DNA of 64,000 nucleotides. Origin: CALDTK01 sp965215215. GTDB lineage: Bacteria > Bacteroidota > Bacteroidia > Chitinophagales > Saprospiraceae. The stretch is taken from NCBI GenBank assembly GCA_965215215.1, contig OZ244043.1:2604001-2668000 (forward strand). Direction: 5' to 3'. Both the position numbers and the translations under genes were made by a program. Shown here piece after piece: positions 56,436-64,000 of the stretch (positions are counted from its first letter, which is position 1; each line of letters begins with the position of its first letter). The notes beneath the pieces are model-generated. The model searched no databases. It worked only from the letters and a program-made list of their open reading frames with translations, and had not been told where the DNA came from.

Positions 56436-58205
56436 CTACTGCCTCAGGAAGCGCCCGACAACCGTATCGACCGGTCCTCGCCCCTCGAGGACGTAGCTCC
56501 CTGCCGGAAAATGGCTCACGGTGAAAACGAGTCTCTCGCCGGAGTTACCGCTGGCCTCAACGGGAGTGCGGCGGCCGCTCACGTCGGTCACCGACCACGA
56601 TCGCGCTGCAAATCCGCCACCGGCCAGGCTCACTGTAACCTCGTCGCCCACCGGATTTGGCGAAAGCGAGAGCTGAGCGAGTGAGCGCTTACGCGGTGTC
56701 GGGTCGGAGATGGAGGAGACCCGGTCGGTCCCTAACGTGTAATCCGAAGTGGGCCAGAAGCCCACGTGGAGGATGGAGGTGAAGGTCTCGAGCTCCCTGT
56801 CCTCCGTGAAGAGCTCCACGGTATCTCCTACGGGTAGGGTAGTGGTGGTATAGAAGAGTTGCGGACGCTGACTGGCACGCAACTCTTCCTCCTCGACGAA
56901 ACCGAAGGTCAACCCTACCGAATCGTCGACTAGGGCACCGTCGTAATCGAAGCGGAGGCGGTGGGCGAAACGACCTAAACCACTGGGTGGGTCCGGTGTA
57001 AGGCTGTACTCAGTAAGGCCGGTGGCCCCCGGCGTGAAGGGGCGGGGCTGGTAAAATTCGGCGGGCGTAGCGGCGGTGATCACGAAGGATGCTGCGTTCG
57101 CGTACCGAGGGGCTTCGAGGGAGTAGATGGGTGGGTACGGGACGTTGGTCTCGTAGAAATCATCCGGCGAAAACAGAGCCGTCGCCGCGTAACGGCCGTC
57201 GGGGAGGATCTGAAGCGAGGTAATCCGGTTGGTGGCCCCTTGGTACCACGGGTAGGCTTCGGCGAGGGTATCGCCTTCGGAGAAAACGAAGAGCGAGTCC
57301 GGGTCCCCCTCCTCTCCGTAAGTACCGCCCGTTACGACGATCGTTCCGTCGGCCGCGACTTGCGGGGCACCGCCCGCGCTGAGTAAGTTGGTGGGCATCC
57401 GGTAGGTAGCTGTCCCCGTGTCCCTCGTCACGGTGTAGCCCGGGAAGGCTGGGGCGGTGACACCGAAGGCGTAAAATGCTTCGCCGGTCACCGTTTGGGT
57501 ACTTACTCCTTCGATATAGCTAGCGGACTCGACCTCCCCGGTTAAAAGGTCGATGAGTGTGTAGCCTCCTGTAGACATAAGGACTGCCTTATCCCCGAAT
57601 ACTCCAAACGTGATGCTCTCCGATGAAGCGTAACCGAAGGGCCTATTGTAGGTAAACGTCCTACCGTCGTCCAGCGCTCGGGCCGCCATGTCGTAGGTGT
57701 AGATGACTAATTCGCCCGGATTTGCGTCGTCCGTAGCGTACGGGAGATCATAGACGACAACGTAAAGCTTGGATCCGTCTGCCGAGAAAGCGAGGCGGGC
57801 ATTGAGTAGTTGGTTTCGGGCGCTCTCCACGAGTTCCGTCTCGGCGGTGTCGCTTCCGGTCAGTCCGCGCAAATAGAGCCGGAAGAACCCTGGAGGAGCA
57901 TCAGCGATCCCCGGTTCCCCGTAGACCCCGTAGAGATCGCCATTCGGCGCGTAGGCCACGTCGTCGACGAGCTCGCTGGAGGTCAACAGCGGCTTCTGCG
58001 TTCCGAGGTCGCCGTCACCCTGGTCGCGGTAAACAGCGAGATCGTTGACCGTGAGCACGGCCCGCTGCTCGGCGTCCACCGGATTGAAGATTACCTTCTG
58101 GAGGTAGCACGGTATGCAGGCTTGCGAAGTGGCCGAAGTCTGCGCTCGGAGCGTCGCCGCAAGCCAGAGAACGGAGAGGAGGGTGAGGGTTATGGGGCGT
58201 AGCAT
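56436..58205 (-). CDS. Secreted T9SS-sorted protein, probable beta-propeller
   Basis: The 589-residue protein has a signal peptide (LTLLSVLWLAATLRAQ) and a CIPC motif near residue 30. A long beta-rich region has propeller-like repeats (DLYGVYGEPGIADAPPGFFRLYL, ADGSKLYVVVYDLPYA, ADGTIVVTGGTYGEEG, PDGRYAATALFSPDDF). The final 80 residues form a T9SS type A domain (LSLSPNPVGDEVTVSLAGG to FPAGSYVLEGRG). The catalytic or binding role is not recognisable. Confidence 0.78.
   Translation of the reverse strand: MLRPITLTLLSVLWLAATLRAQTSATSQACIPCYLQKVIFNPVDAEQRAVLTVNDLAVYRDQGDGDLGTQKPLLTSSELVDDVAYAPNGDLYGVYGEPGIADAPPGFFRLYLRGLTGSDTAETELVESARNQLLNARLAFSADGSKLYVVVYDLPYATDDANPGELVIYTYDMAARALDDGRTFTYNRPFGYASSESITFGVFGDKAVLMSTGGYTLIDLLTGEVESASYIEGVSTQTVTGEAFYAFGVTAPAFPGYTVTRDTGTATYRMPTNLLSAGGAPQVAADGTIVVTGGTYGEEGDPDSLFVFSEGDTLAEAYPWYQGATNRITSLQILPDGRYAATALFSPDDFYETNVPYPPIYSLEAPRYANAASFVITAATPAEFYQPRPFTPGATGLTEYSLTPDPPSGLGRFAHRLRFDYDGALVDDSVGLTFGFVEEEELRASQRPQLFYTTTTLPVGDTVELFTEDRELETFTSILHVGFWPTSDYTLGTDRVSSISDPTPRKRSLAQLSLSPNPVGDEVTVSLAGGGFAARSWSVTDVSGRRTPVEASGNSGERLVFTVSHFPAGSYVLEGRGPVDTVVGRFLRQ
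56654..56668 (+). repeat. Dispersed motif, one-mismatch variant
   Basis: GATTTGGCGAAAGCG, antisense over the LSLSPNP codons of the T9SS domain. It has one mismatch in the T run. Confidence 0.45.
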
Positions 58206-58353
58206 TAATGCAAAGTAGAGAGCTTTCAGGCGTTTTTTAAGCTCTTTTTATGTAGCTCTCAGGCTATCGGTGCCAGGGTAAAATTGCTGTTTGCAAGCGG
58301 TTGGAGTTTGCACAAAACGAAGGTCCGGTTTGGATACCGGCGGCCTAAATCGA

Positions 58354-58368
58354 GTTTTAGCGAAAGCG
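58354..58368 (+). repeat. Dispersed motif, exact 15-mer, intergenic
   Basis: GTTTTAGCGAAAGCG lies 31 bp beyond the 3' end of the NmrA-like gene, outside any gene. Confidence 0.85.
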
Positions 58369-58399
58369 AACTGTTCCCCCGCCTAGCCTCTCCGGCGGC

Positions 58400-59254
58400 T
58401 TATGCTCGCAACCCCCCCGCCTCCCGCTCGATGAACGCCCCCAACCCCCCCGGCGCCAGTCCTGTGAGGTAGGTATAATCCGCACTAATCCGCAACGGAG
58501 CCTGAAACCTCGTCGTCCAGTGGATGAGCGTTTTCGCGAGCGCGAATCCCGGCGCCTCTCCGCGGCGGATCTCACCGATGGCGTAGGTGATCGGGTTCGG
58601 ACTTCGGTAGCGGATACGTACGGCGAGTTTTTGCGAAAGCGACCCGGCCACCTCCTGAAAGTCGAGCAGTTGCGTGCCGGTGATCGTGTAGGCGCGTCCG
58701 GCGTGCCTGCCGGGATCCGAGAGTACAGCGGCTACGGCGCGACCGATGTCTTCGGTGTCTACCCAGAGGAACTTTGCCCTCCCGGCCGGTACCCGGAGGA
58801 GGTGACGCTCGCGGATGTCGTCGGCGAAAACTTCCGTGAGGTTTTGCATGAAGTAGCTCGGCCGCAGGAAGGTGAAGGGGACGCCCGAGGCGCGGATGAC
58901 CCGCTCGACGTGGGCGTGCGGTAGGTAAGAAGCCGACTCGGCACCTTCGACGGACATAAAAATTACGTGCCGGACGCCTTCCCCCCGCGCTACCCGCAGG
59001 AGCTGGGTGTAGCGCTCGGTCACGGCTGACAGCCCGGGCGGAAGCAGGAGGAACGCCGTGTCCGCCCGTCGGAACGCGGCGCGGGATTCCAGCGGGTCCT
59101 CGTAATCGAAGAACGGGTGCGCGGCGTCGACCTCGCTGCGGTGGCGCGTACCGAGCAGGAGCTGCGCCTCCGGCAGCGTGTCGGCGAGGGCCCGAGCGGC
59201 CGCACCACCGACGGTCCCGCTGCTACCGGTGATGAGGGGGTGAGTAGCCTTCAT
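58400..59254 (-). CDS. NmrA-like NAD(P)-binding Rossmann protein
   Basis: The 284-residue protein starts MKATHPLITGSSGTVGGAAARAL, the GxxGxxG dinucleotide-binding motif. It shows the atypical-SDR pattern of NmrA/YtfG quinone-reductase-like proteins: AFLLLPPGLSAVTERYTQLL, VRHVIFMSVEGAE, HAHVERVIRASGVPFTFLRPSYFMQNL, WVDTEDIGRAVAAVL, YTITGTQLLDFQEVAGSL. No Tyr-xxx-Lys motif is present. It may sense or reduce quinones or other small molecules. The substrate is unknown. The ATG at 59254 was preferred over a 34-codon extension. Confidence 0.85.
   Translation of the reverse strand: MKATHPLITGSSGTVGGAAARALADTLPEAQLLLGTRHRSEVDAAHPFFDYEDPLESRAAFRRADTAFLLLPPGLSAVTERYTQLLRVARGEGVRHVIFMSVEGAESASYLPHAHVERVIRASGVPFTFLRPSYFMQNLTEVFADDIRERHLLRVPAGRAKFLWVDTEDIGRAVAAVLSDPGRHAGRAYTITGTQLLDFQEVAGSLSQKLAVRIRYRSPNPITYAIGEIRRGEAPGFALAKTLIHWTTRFQAPLRISADYTYLTGLAPGGLGAFIEREAGGLRA
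58627..58641 (+). repeat. Dispersed motif, T variant
   Basis: GTTTTTGCGAAAGCG, antisense in the NmrA-like gene, read there as SLSQK. Confidence 0.65.
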
Positions 59255-59343
59255 GGTTTCGGGTGAAACCGCGTTGCCGGGAGATTGTGCGGCATTACCG
59301 TATTGTGCCTCGCCGACGGGCCCGGCCGTCGATCTTGGCCGCC

Positions 59344-60426
59344 GTGACGAATACACTCAGTCCCGACCTCGGCAGGTCCGCTTCCGCCGCCGGCACGCTC
59401 GGCACCCCACCCGCGCTCGTACGCCTCACTGCGCTCTGGGCCCTCGTAGAATCGGCGCTCGGTGGCCTCATGCACGCCTTCCACATCCCGCTCGCGGGCA
59501 TCTGGATGGGGAGCGTGGCGGCGGTACTCATCCTGCTCATCGCCTACTTCGCCGCGCGGCCGCGCGACATCCTGCAAGCCACTCTACTCGTGCTCATCGT
59601 CAAGGCGGTCGGCAGTCCGCACACCTCGCTCGGCGGGTACACGGCCGTGGCGTTTCAGGGGCTGTGGGGCTTCGCGGTGTTCGGGTTCCTCGGGCGCTCC
59701 CTGCCGGCCTGCCTGTTGTACTCCACGGTCGCGCTACTCGAGTCGGCCGTGCAGCGCCTGCTCATGCTCGCGCTGCTCTACGGTCGCCCGCTCGCCGAGG
59801 CCATCGACGAGTGGGGGGAGTTCGTGCGGCGGTGGGCGTTCCCGGAGCGTTTTGCGGAAGCACTCTCGCTGTCGGGGCTGCTCATCGGCGTTTACCTCAC
59901 GGCGTACACGGTGGCGGGTCTGCTGCTCGGCTACTTCCTTTACCGCCTGCCCGTTTTGCTCGAGCGAGAACGAGTGGCGATGGCGGAGGAAACGCCGGCT
60001 CGGCTTGCGCCAAAACAGCAGGCATCCGCTGTCGCTAAAACACCCCGCGCGGCCTGGCGGCGCTACCTGCCGCTGGTCGCGCTCGCGGTACTCGTCGCGG
60101 TACTGAGTTACGCGGACAGTAGCTCGCCCCTGGTGTCGGGCGGTATGTACCTCGCGCGCACGGCGCTGATCTTGGCGGTTTGGTACGGCGTGTTGGGGCC
60201 GCTGCTCGCGCGTTTCGTGCGGCAATATTTGCTGCGCAAGCAAGGCGAGCGCGCCGGGGAGCTGCGGGAGGTGATGGATTGGTTGCCGCAGTTGCGGGGG
60301 CTGGCGAGCGGACAGTACGCCCAGCTCGCGACACGCTACAGCGGACTCGAGCTGTACCGGCGCTGGTTGCTGCGGACCTTGGTGGTGGCGTTGGGGGCTG
60401 CGTCTCTGTCGCCTCAGCGTACGTAG
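59344..60426 (+). CDS. Polytopic membrane protein, unknown function
   Basis: The 360-residue protein starts at GTG (alternative in-frame starts lie upstream). It has about six or seven hydrophobic helices (LVESALGGLMHAFHIPLAG, AAVLILLIAYFA, ATLLVLIVKAVG, LLYSTVALLESAVQRLLMLALLYG, GLLIGVYLTAYTVAGLLLGYFLY, LPLVALAVLVAVLSYA, ALILAVWYGVLGPLLAR), a basic Ala/Lys-rich loop near 230-250 and an amphipathic C-terminus. The first half resembles small-molecule transporter S-components in general shape only. No family was recognised. Three dispersed motif copies fall in the gene. Confidence 0.6.
   Translation: MTNTLSPDLGRSASAAGTLGTPPALVRLTALWALVESALGGLMHAFHIPLAGIWMGSVAAVLILLIAYFAARPRDILQATLLVLIVKAVGSPHTSLGGYTAVAFQGLWGFAVFGFLGRSLPACLLYSTVALLESAVQRLLMLALLYGRPLAEAIDEWGEFVRRWAFPERFAEALSLSGLLIGVYLTAYTVAGLLLGYFLYRLPVLLERERVAMAEETPARLAPKQQASAVAKTPRAAWRRYLPLVALAVLVAVLSYADSSSPLVSGGMYLARTALILAVWYGVLGPLLARFVRQYLLRKQGERAGELREVMDWLPQLRGLASGQYAQLATRYSGLELYRRWLLRTLVVALGAASLSPQRT
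59849..59861 (+). repeat. Dispersed motif, short form, loop GGAA
   Basis: GTTTTGCGGAAGC followed by A, sense in the membrane-protein gene, read as FAEA. Confidence 0.55.
60003..60016 (-). repeat. Dispersed motif, GGC form, loop GCAA
   Basis: GTTTTGGCGCAAGC followed by C, antisense in the membrane-protein gene, in the basic loop (LAPKQ). Confidence 0.65.
60027..60041 (-). repeat. Dispersed motif, AGC form, loop GACA
   Basis: GTTTTAGCGACAGCG, 10 bp from the preceding copy in the same orientation, read there as AVAKT. Confidence 0.6.
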
Positions 60427-60663
60427 TAATTGCTAATTCCATTGCCGCCGGTAGCACCGTCCAACTTCGAGGCTAATTGCTAGTGAAAGCTCACAGCCGT
60501 ACCGGCGCAGCACGTAAGCTCGTCGTTCGCGAAGCGGTACGCTCGATAACATACGTGAACCAAAGGGCCGTCTCGAAGGAGATAGCCCTTCGTAGTTGAT
60601 GAGGCTGTATTCAAACCGGTCGAGCGAGCAGCTCTAGCCCGACCGATGTTTTGCCCCGAGCAA

Positions 60664-61239
60664 TCACTTTTCGAAAACTTGCGCGCCGGAGACGGCGACG
60701 CCCGGCAGACTGAGCGACTCGATCCGGGGGTCGTCCTCAAAGCGAGGCTCTTGCCGTACGTACACCTCTTCTACCAGCAGATAGCGCTCGATGGAGACGT
60801 GGAGTGGATCTACCACCCAGTATTCCGTGACGCCGGCTTCTTGGTACAGGGCAAACTTGTCGTGCATCTCGCGCTTGGAATTGCCTGGACTCAAGATCTC
60901 GATTACCCAATCCGGGGCGCCTTCGCAACCCTGGTCGGTCAGTTTCGACTCGTCACAAATCACGCACAGATCGGGCTGGACCACGGATTCATGTCCGCTC
61001 GTCCTGGCGAGTCGTACGTCGAATGGGGCAAAGAAGAGCCTGCACGGACGTTCGATTTGGCCTCTTACTCCAGCAAATAAATTCCCCGCCACCGTCTGGT
61101 GAAACCGGCTAGGTGCCGGATTCATTTTGGCCACCCAACCGCGCAACAGCTCCACGCGCTCGTCGAACTTCCAGGTGAGGTAGTCGGCGTAGGTGTACTG
61201 CCGCGAGAGGTCGAGGTCCTCGAATCGGGTAACGGACAT
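60664..61239 (-). CDS. Uma2 family (DUF820) putative endonuclease
   Basis: The 191-residue protein has the PD-(D/E)XK-like Uma2 pattern: YADYLTWKFDERVELLRGWVAKM, HQTVAGNLF, VVQPDLCVIC (Asp), DWVIEILSPGNSKREMHDKFALYQEAGVTEYWVVDP (Glu of EILSP, then K). Uma2 proteins occur in many copies in cyanobacteria and Bacteroidota and are often transferred. Their cellular role is unclear. The 237 bp between it and the convergent membrane-protein gene hold nothing recognised. Confidence 0.88.
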   Translation of the reverse strand: MSVTRFEDLDLSRQYTYADYLTWKFDERVELLRGWVAKMNPAPSRFHQTVAGNLFAGVRGQIERPCRLFFAPFDVRLARTSGHESVVQPDLCVICDESKLTDQGCEGAPDWVIEILSPGNSKREMHDKFALYQEAGVTEYWVVDPLHVSIERYLLVEEVYVRQEPRFEDDPRIESLSLPGVAVSGAQVFEK

Positions 61240-61322
61240 GGTTTCAAAGGTAAGACGGGTACCGAGGCACTCTCCGGCGGAGTAGAGATTCCACCTTCTG
61301 CCAGCAGAAGCGTTGTCCCAGC

Positions 61323-61838
61323 GTGCCCGCCGCTTTACCTCCGCTACTCACCTTTCGCTCCACGCTGCAACGCTTCCCCGGAGTCGGCGCGCCGCACCAC
61401 TTCGCCGTCCCGGCTGATGTCGCCGAGGCGCTCGGCGGCAAGCAGGGCATCCGCCTCGCGGTTACGGTCGATGCCAAATTCACCGACTACCTCGGACTGC
61501 GGCGGCGCAACGGGGTCTTCTTCGTGAGCGCGGGCGTCGCCATGCGCAAGCGCTGCCGCCTCGTACTCGGGGCGGAGGCAACGCTCTCGCTCACGCCCGA
61601 CGACTCCCGCCACGGGATCCCCCTGCCCCGCGTGCTCGCCACCGTCCTCAGGCACGACCCCGCCGCCCGCCGGGCCTTCGAGAGGCTGCCCGTGGGTGCG
61701 CGCCGGACCTTGATCACGCAGGTCCGCAAAGCAGCCACCCGGGAGGGCCGCGAGCGCAAGGCACTCAGCGTCGCCGACGAGCTCGCCGGCCGGCCCGCGG
61801 GGAGCAGCCGGGTGGAGTGGCGGGGCGGGGTGGGGTAA
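61323..61838 (+). CDS. DUF1905/YdeI-type protein
   Basis: The 171-residue protein has an N-terminal DUF1905 beta-barrel (LLTFRSTLQRFPGVGAPHHFAVPADVAEAL, GRRNG-type loop GLRRRNGVFFVSAGVAMRKRC). A C-terminal YdeI/OmpD-associated helical segment follows (LRHDPAARRAFERLPVGARRTLITQVRKAATREGRERKAL). The family is linked loosely to bacteriocin protection or antimicrobial-peptide resistance. The evidence here is only the fold pattern. Confidence 0.85.
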   Translation: MPAALPPLLTFRSTLQRFPGVGAPHHFAVPADVAEALGGKQGIRLAVTVDAKFTDYLGLRRRNGVFFVSAGVAMRKRCRLVLGAEATLSLTPDDSRHGIPLPRVLATVLRHDPAARRAFERLPVGARRTLITQVRKAATREGRERKALSVADELAGRPAGSSRVEWRGGVG

Positions 61839-61894
61839 TCCCGACTTGCGATCCCGGTCCCGCCCGCTGTTCTTCGCAGCTCAATTCAGCACGT

Positions 61895-63046
61895 ATGCTT
61901 ACCCTCGCCCGCCGCACGACGCTCGAGTTGTGCCTCGTCCTCGCCCCGGCGCTCGCTGCACTGACGACAATCGCGCAGTCCTCCGAAAGCGTGATCAGCT
62001 ACGCCGACCGACCCGACCTCGCTCCCGACTTCTTCCTCGCCAGTATGCCGGCCGATTCGCTTCCGACTTTTCAGCCCCAACTCCAGTACGGGACCGGGCT
62101 CGGCTCCGACAAACGAAGTCAGTTCGGCATTCCGGCCTGGGAGGCGCGGGCCATCGCTTTCCCCCGTGTCAATTATACCGGAGCGAAAGGGCGCGACAGT
62201 ACCGAGGCCATGGCCTACTTCGAAGCCATGTGGCAGATCGCGGGCTACCACGGGCTGCTGCTCAAATCTCGACTCCGTAGGGAGGTGGGCGCGCAGGGTT
62301 TGTTCGCCGCGATCGGGAATGCCTACCAGGCGGAAGCAATCCAGTCGGCCGTAATGGCCGAGTGGAACGCTGCCAACAAGAGTTTTTCCAAGCAGGCTGA
62401 CTACGGACAGGATTACATGCGCTCCCTCGCCTTCGCGGATGAGTACCGCCGGGCGGCGGATACGGTGACGTTCCCGAGCGTGGTACTCCGACCGAACGGC
62501 ATGGAGGTGCATTTCCTGCTCGGTCCGACCTTCCCGCTCGGTGAGCTCACCGACGGACTCGACGCCGGCTTCGGGATGGACTTGGGGATCGGCTACACCT
62601 ACGATCGCTGGTTGGCCCTGCTGTTGGGATCCGTGAGTCAAACGCCGGTGTCGGGCGCCGCCTCCGAGCGCGAGCCCGGCATTACAAACGGACGGTCGCA
62701 GTGGAACAACGTCGGTCTCGATCTAGGCTACCGTTGGCTGCGCACCCCCTCCTGGGAGGCTACCGCGCGTTTGCGCACCCTCAGCGCCACGCTCCACTCC
62801 GGATCCGGCGACAACCAGGAGGATCTCCGGGAGGACTTCGCGCTAGGGCTCGCGCAGTCGCTGAGCTACAGCTTCGGCGGCGGCTACGGCGGGGAGCAGC
62901 CCGGCTCGCAACGCAGCGGACTCCAGGCAATGGCGCTCGTGGGCCTTACGCCGCAGAAGTGGCTCGGTGCGCTTCGCGGGCCCGTACTGTACGTTGGCCT
63001 CGGTTTGCAGGGGACCATATACGGGGTAGGGTACGAGAGGGAGTAG
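61895..63046 (+). CDS. Secreted protein with C-terminal outer-membrane barrel features
   Basis: The 383-residue protein starts at the ATG giving a signal peptide (TTLELCLVLAPALAALTTIAQ). The N-terminal half is helical and Ala/Tyr-rich (DSTEAMAYFEAMWQIAGYHGLLLKSRLRREVG). From about residue 205 there are barrel-type strands (MEVHFLLGPTFPLGELTDGLDAGFGMDLGIGYTYDRW, NVGLDLGYRWLRTPSWEATARL, LSYSFGGGYGGEQ, LYVGLGLQGTIYGVGYERE). No family was recognised. A dispersed motif copy lies 3 bp beyond the stop codon. Confidence 0.65.
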   Translation: MLTLARRTTLELCLVLAPALAALTTIAQSSESVISYADRPDLAPDFFLASMPADSLPTFQPQLQYGTGLGSDKRSQFGIPAWEARAIAFPRVNYTGAKGRDSTEAMAYFEAMWQIAGYHGLLLKSRLRREVGAQGLFAAIGNAYQAEAIQSAVMAEWNAANKSFSKQADYGQDYMRSLAFADEYRRAADTVTFPSVVLRPNGMEVHFLLGPTFPLGELTDGLDAGFGMDLGIGYTYDRWLALLLGSVSQTPVSGAASEREPGITNGRSQWNNVGLDLGYRWLRTPSWEATARLRTLSATLHSGSGDNQEDLREDFALGLAQSLSYSFGGGYGGEQPGSQRSGLQAMALVGLTPQKWLGALRGPVLYVGLGLQGTIYGVGYERE

Positions 63047-63049
63047 GAG

Positions 63050-63063
63050 GCTTGCGCTAAAAC
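63050..63063 (-). repeat. Dispersed motif, AGC form, loop GCAA, intergenic
   Basis: GTTTTAGCGCAAGC followed by C, in the 28-bp gap between two convergent envelope-protein genes. Confidence 0.65.
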
Positions 63064-63074
63064 ACGCATGTCCA

Positions 63075-63959
63075 CTACTGCGCACACCGCGCCTCCACGT
63101 AAACCGCCCCAATGCTGAGTCCCCACTCGTCCTTGTACTTCGACCAACTCCCGTCCGTCGATTTCGTACGACCCGGATACGCCGTCGGATTACAGGGCAT
63201 GTTTACAAATAGGCCTTCCCCAGGCTCGCTTACATCAACGAGCTCTATGGATACGGCAAAGTCTCCTTCGGTCCGCACGCCCTGCTCCTGGACATCGAGC
63301 GCTAGGGTACGCCGCGCCTCCCGCCTCGTGATCGGCCACACGATCGGGGAGCGCTGAATGGGCTCGTCCGGTAGCCCCTCCGTATCGATCGTATAAAAAT
63401 TCACCTCTAGGGTAGCCTCATCGGCCGTCAGGTGGTTGGACTGTACGTACACTTTATCGATCCGGCACCGGCGGTCGGATTCGACGACCACCGCATTCTC
63501 GGTACCGAGTTCGCCCATCTGGTGTACGGCGTAACACAGGAAGGTTTTCTTGGCGCGCTCGCCCAACCGTTGCGCTTTACCCCAGGTGTAGGCGTCCACC
63601 ACCTCGGCCTCCGCTAATTCGTAGGTGGCTTTCGCCAAAACCAATTGTGGAGCGCTACGCGCTGCCCGCACGCTGAGCGAGGTATCGCGGTAGCCGATGG
63701 CACTGATGCGGAGCTCGGTCGTGGCGTGTTTTGCCGTGAGCAGAATTTCCGGAAGCTCCACCGATCCGTCGAGCGTGCCTACCGCGCCCGCGTTCGCCCG
63801 TAGCGCGTACACGTTGACGTAAGGGATGGGGCTGCCATCGATATCGACGATGTGGATGGTGGAGGCTTGTGGTTGGGCAAACAAACTCAGGAAGGGCCAG
63901 CAGAAGAAGGGGAGTAGCAGGAAGGGCCAGCAGAAGAAGGGGAGTAGTACGTAGCGCAT
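63075..63959 (-). CDS. CarboxypepD_reg-like secreted protein with duplicated signal-peptide core
   Basis: The 294-residue protein has an unusual signal sequence in which a 10-residue hydrophobic unit, LLPFFCWPFL, is present twice in tandem. The mature part starts with a CarboxypepD_reg-like domain (IHIVDIDGSPIPYVNVYAL, LTAKHATTELRISAIGYRDTSLSV). A second half follows with beta-rich text (CRIDKVYVQSNHLTADEATLEVNFYTIDTEGLPDEPIQ, DFAVSIELVDVSEPGEGLFVNMPC). That layout resembles Bacteroidota surface proteins of unknown function. One dispersed motif copy encodes VLAKA. Confidence 0.78.
   Translation of the reverse strand: MRYVLLPFFCWPFLLLPFFCWPFLSLFAQPQASTIHIVDIDGSPIPYVNVYALRANAGAVGTLDGSVELPEILLTAKHATTELRISAIGYRDTSLSVRAARSAPQLVLAKATYELAEAEVVDAYTWGKAQRLGERAKKTFLCYAVHQMGELGTENAVVVESDRRCRIDKVYVQSNHLTADEATLEVNFYTIDTEGLPDEPIQRSPIVWPITRREARRTLALDVQEQGVRTEGDFAVSIELVDVSEPGEGLFVNMPCNPTAYPGRTKSTDGSWSKYKDEWGLSIGAVYVEARCAQ
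63628..63641 (-). repeat. Dispersed motif, GGC form, loop GAAA
   Basis: GTTTTGGCGAAAGC followed by C, coding strand, read as VLAKA. Confidence 0.7.
63888..63947. repeat. Perfect 30-bp tandem duplication in signal-peptide codons
   Basis: Two identical 30-bp units, 63888-63917 and 63918-63947, encode LLPFFCWPFL twice. The duplication is in frame and lengthens the signal-peptide hydrophobic core. Confidence 0.9.
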
Positions 63960-64000
63960 TTTGGGGCGACGATTCAGCTGGGCGTAGGTTACAGGCTTTA

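Noticed and set aside
58529..58543. GTTTTCGCGAGCGCG in the NmrA-like gene
   Set aside because: The stem does not match GC-GNNA-GC, so it is treated as a chance resemblance.

Overview
The window is a dense, GC-rich stretch of a bacterial chromosome. Gene content points to the phylum Bacteroidota, most likely a high-GC member of the Saprospiria/Lewinella type; the lineage below phylum is inference. The signs are a GldB-like gliding lipoprotein, several type IX secretion (T9SS) C-terminal sorting domains, a DUF4271-hemD pair, LytS/LytTR regulation beside a TonB-dependent receptor, and TAnnTTTG-like promoter boxes. No rRNA, tRNA, CRISPR array, prophage or intact transposase was seen.

Layout. 0-5 kb: partial YifB/ComM-type AAA ATPase, sucB, a 160-bp MITE, purA, an outer-membrane barrel protein. 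5-11 kb: gldB, a 2OG-Fe(II) oxygenase, tatA, a glucosaminidase with LysM domains, a small membrane protein, an RRM protein, a DUF937 protein. 11-21 kb: smpB, a DPP-IV-type peptidase, an XRE/ScfR-type regulator, corA, a two-component pair, DUF4271, hemD, a CoA-type NUDIX hydrolase. 21-31 kb: a lipoprotein, a CarboxypepD_reg-like protein, lon, an orphan T9SS domain, parE, sbcD and a hookless SbcC-like ATPase. 31-42 kb: a large AsmA-like protein, a GMC oxidoreductase with an Fe-S motif and its Tat-exported small subunit, an ABC-F ATPase, the second MITE copy, and a secreted GH64-crystallin-CBM6-T9SS protein. 42-48 kb: a TonB receptor, a repeat protein and LytS/LytTR regulators. 47-54 kb: two DUF5715 paralogues flanking a DUF1800/DUF1501 pair and a 1-kb AT-rich gap. 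54-64 kb: nadE, a T9SS protein, an NmrA-like protein, a membrane protein of unknown function, a Uma2 nuclease, a DUF1905/YdeI protein and two envelope proteins.

The most unusual signal is not a gene. A short DNA word, GTTTT-(A/G/T/none)-GC-GNNA-GC, occurs 29 times in 64 kb on both strands, inside genes in several reading frames and between genes. Seven copies are the identical 15-mer GTTTTAGCGAAAGCG. Variation is confined mainly to the base before the first GC and to the two inner loop positions of a potential GC-GNNA-GC mini-hairpin. When the base before the stem is G, the base after it is C in six of seven copies. This looks like a DNA-level, structure-constrained dispersed motif of unknown function.

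The second notable element is a pair of 160-bp MITEs with 20-bp terminal inverted repeats and a TAA target duplication.

Functionally the window mixes housekeeping (sucB, purA, smpB, hemD, lon, parE, nadE) with cell-envelope and secretion functions (tatA and two likely Tat substrates, T9SS cargo, barrel proteins, TonB receptor, peptidoglycan-related enzymes).
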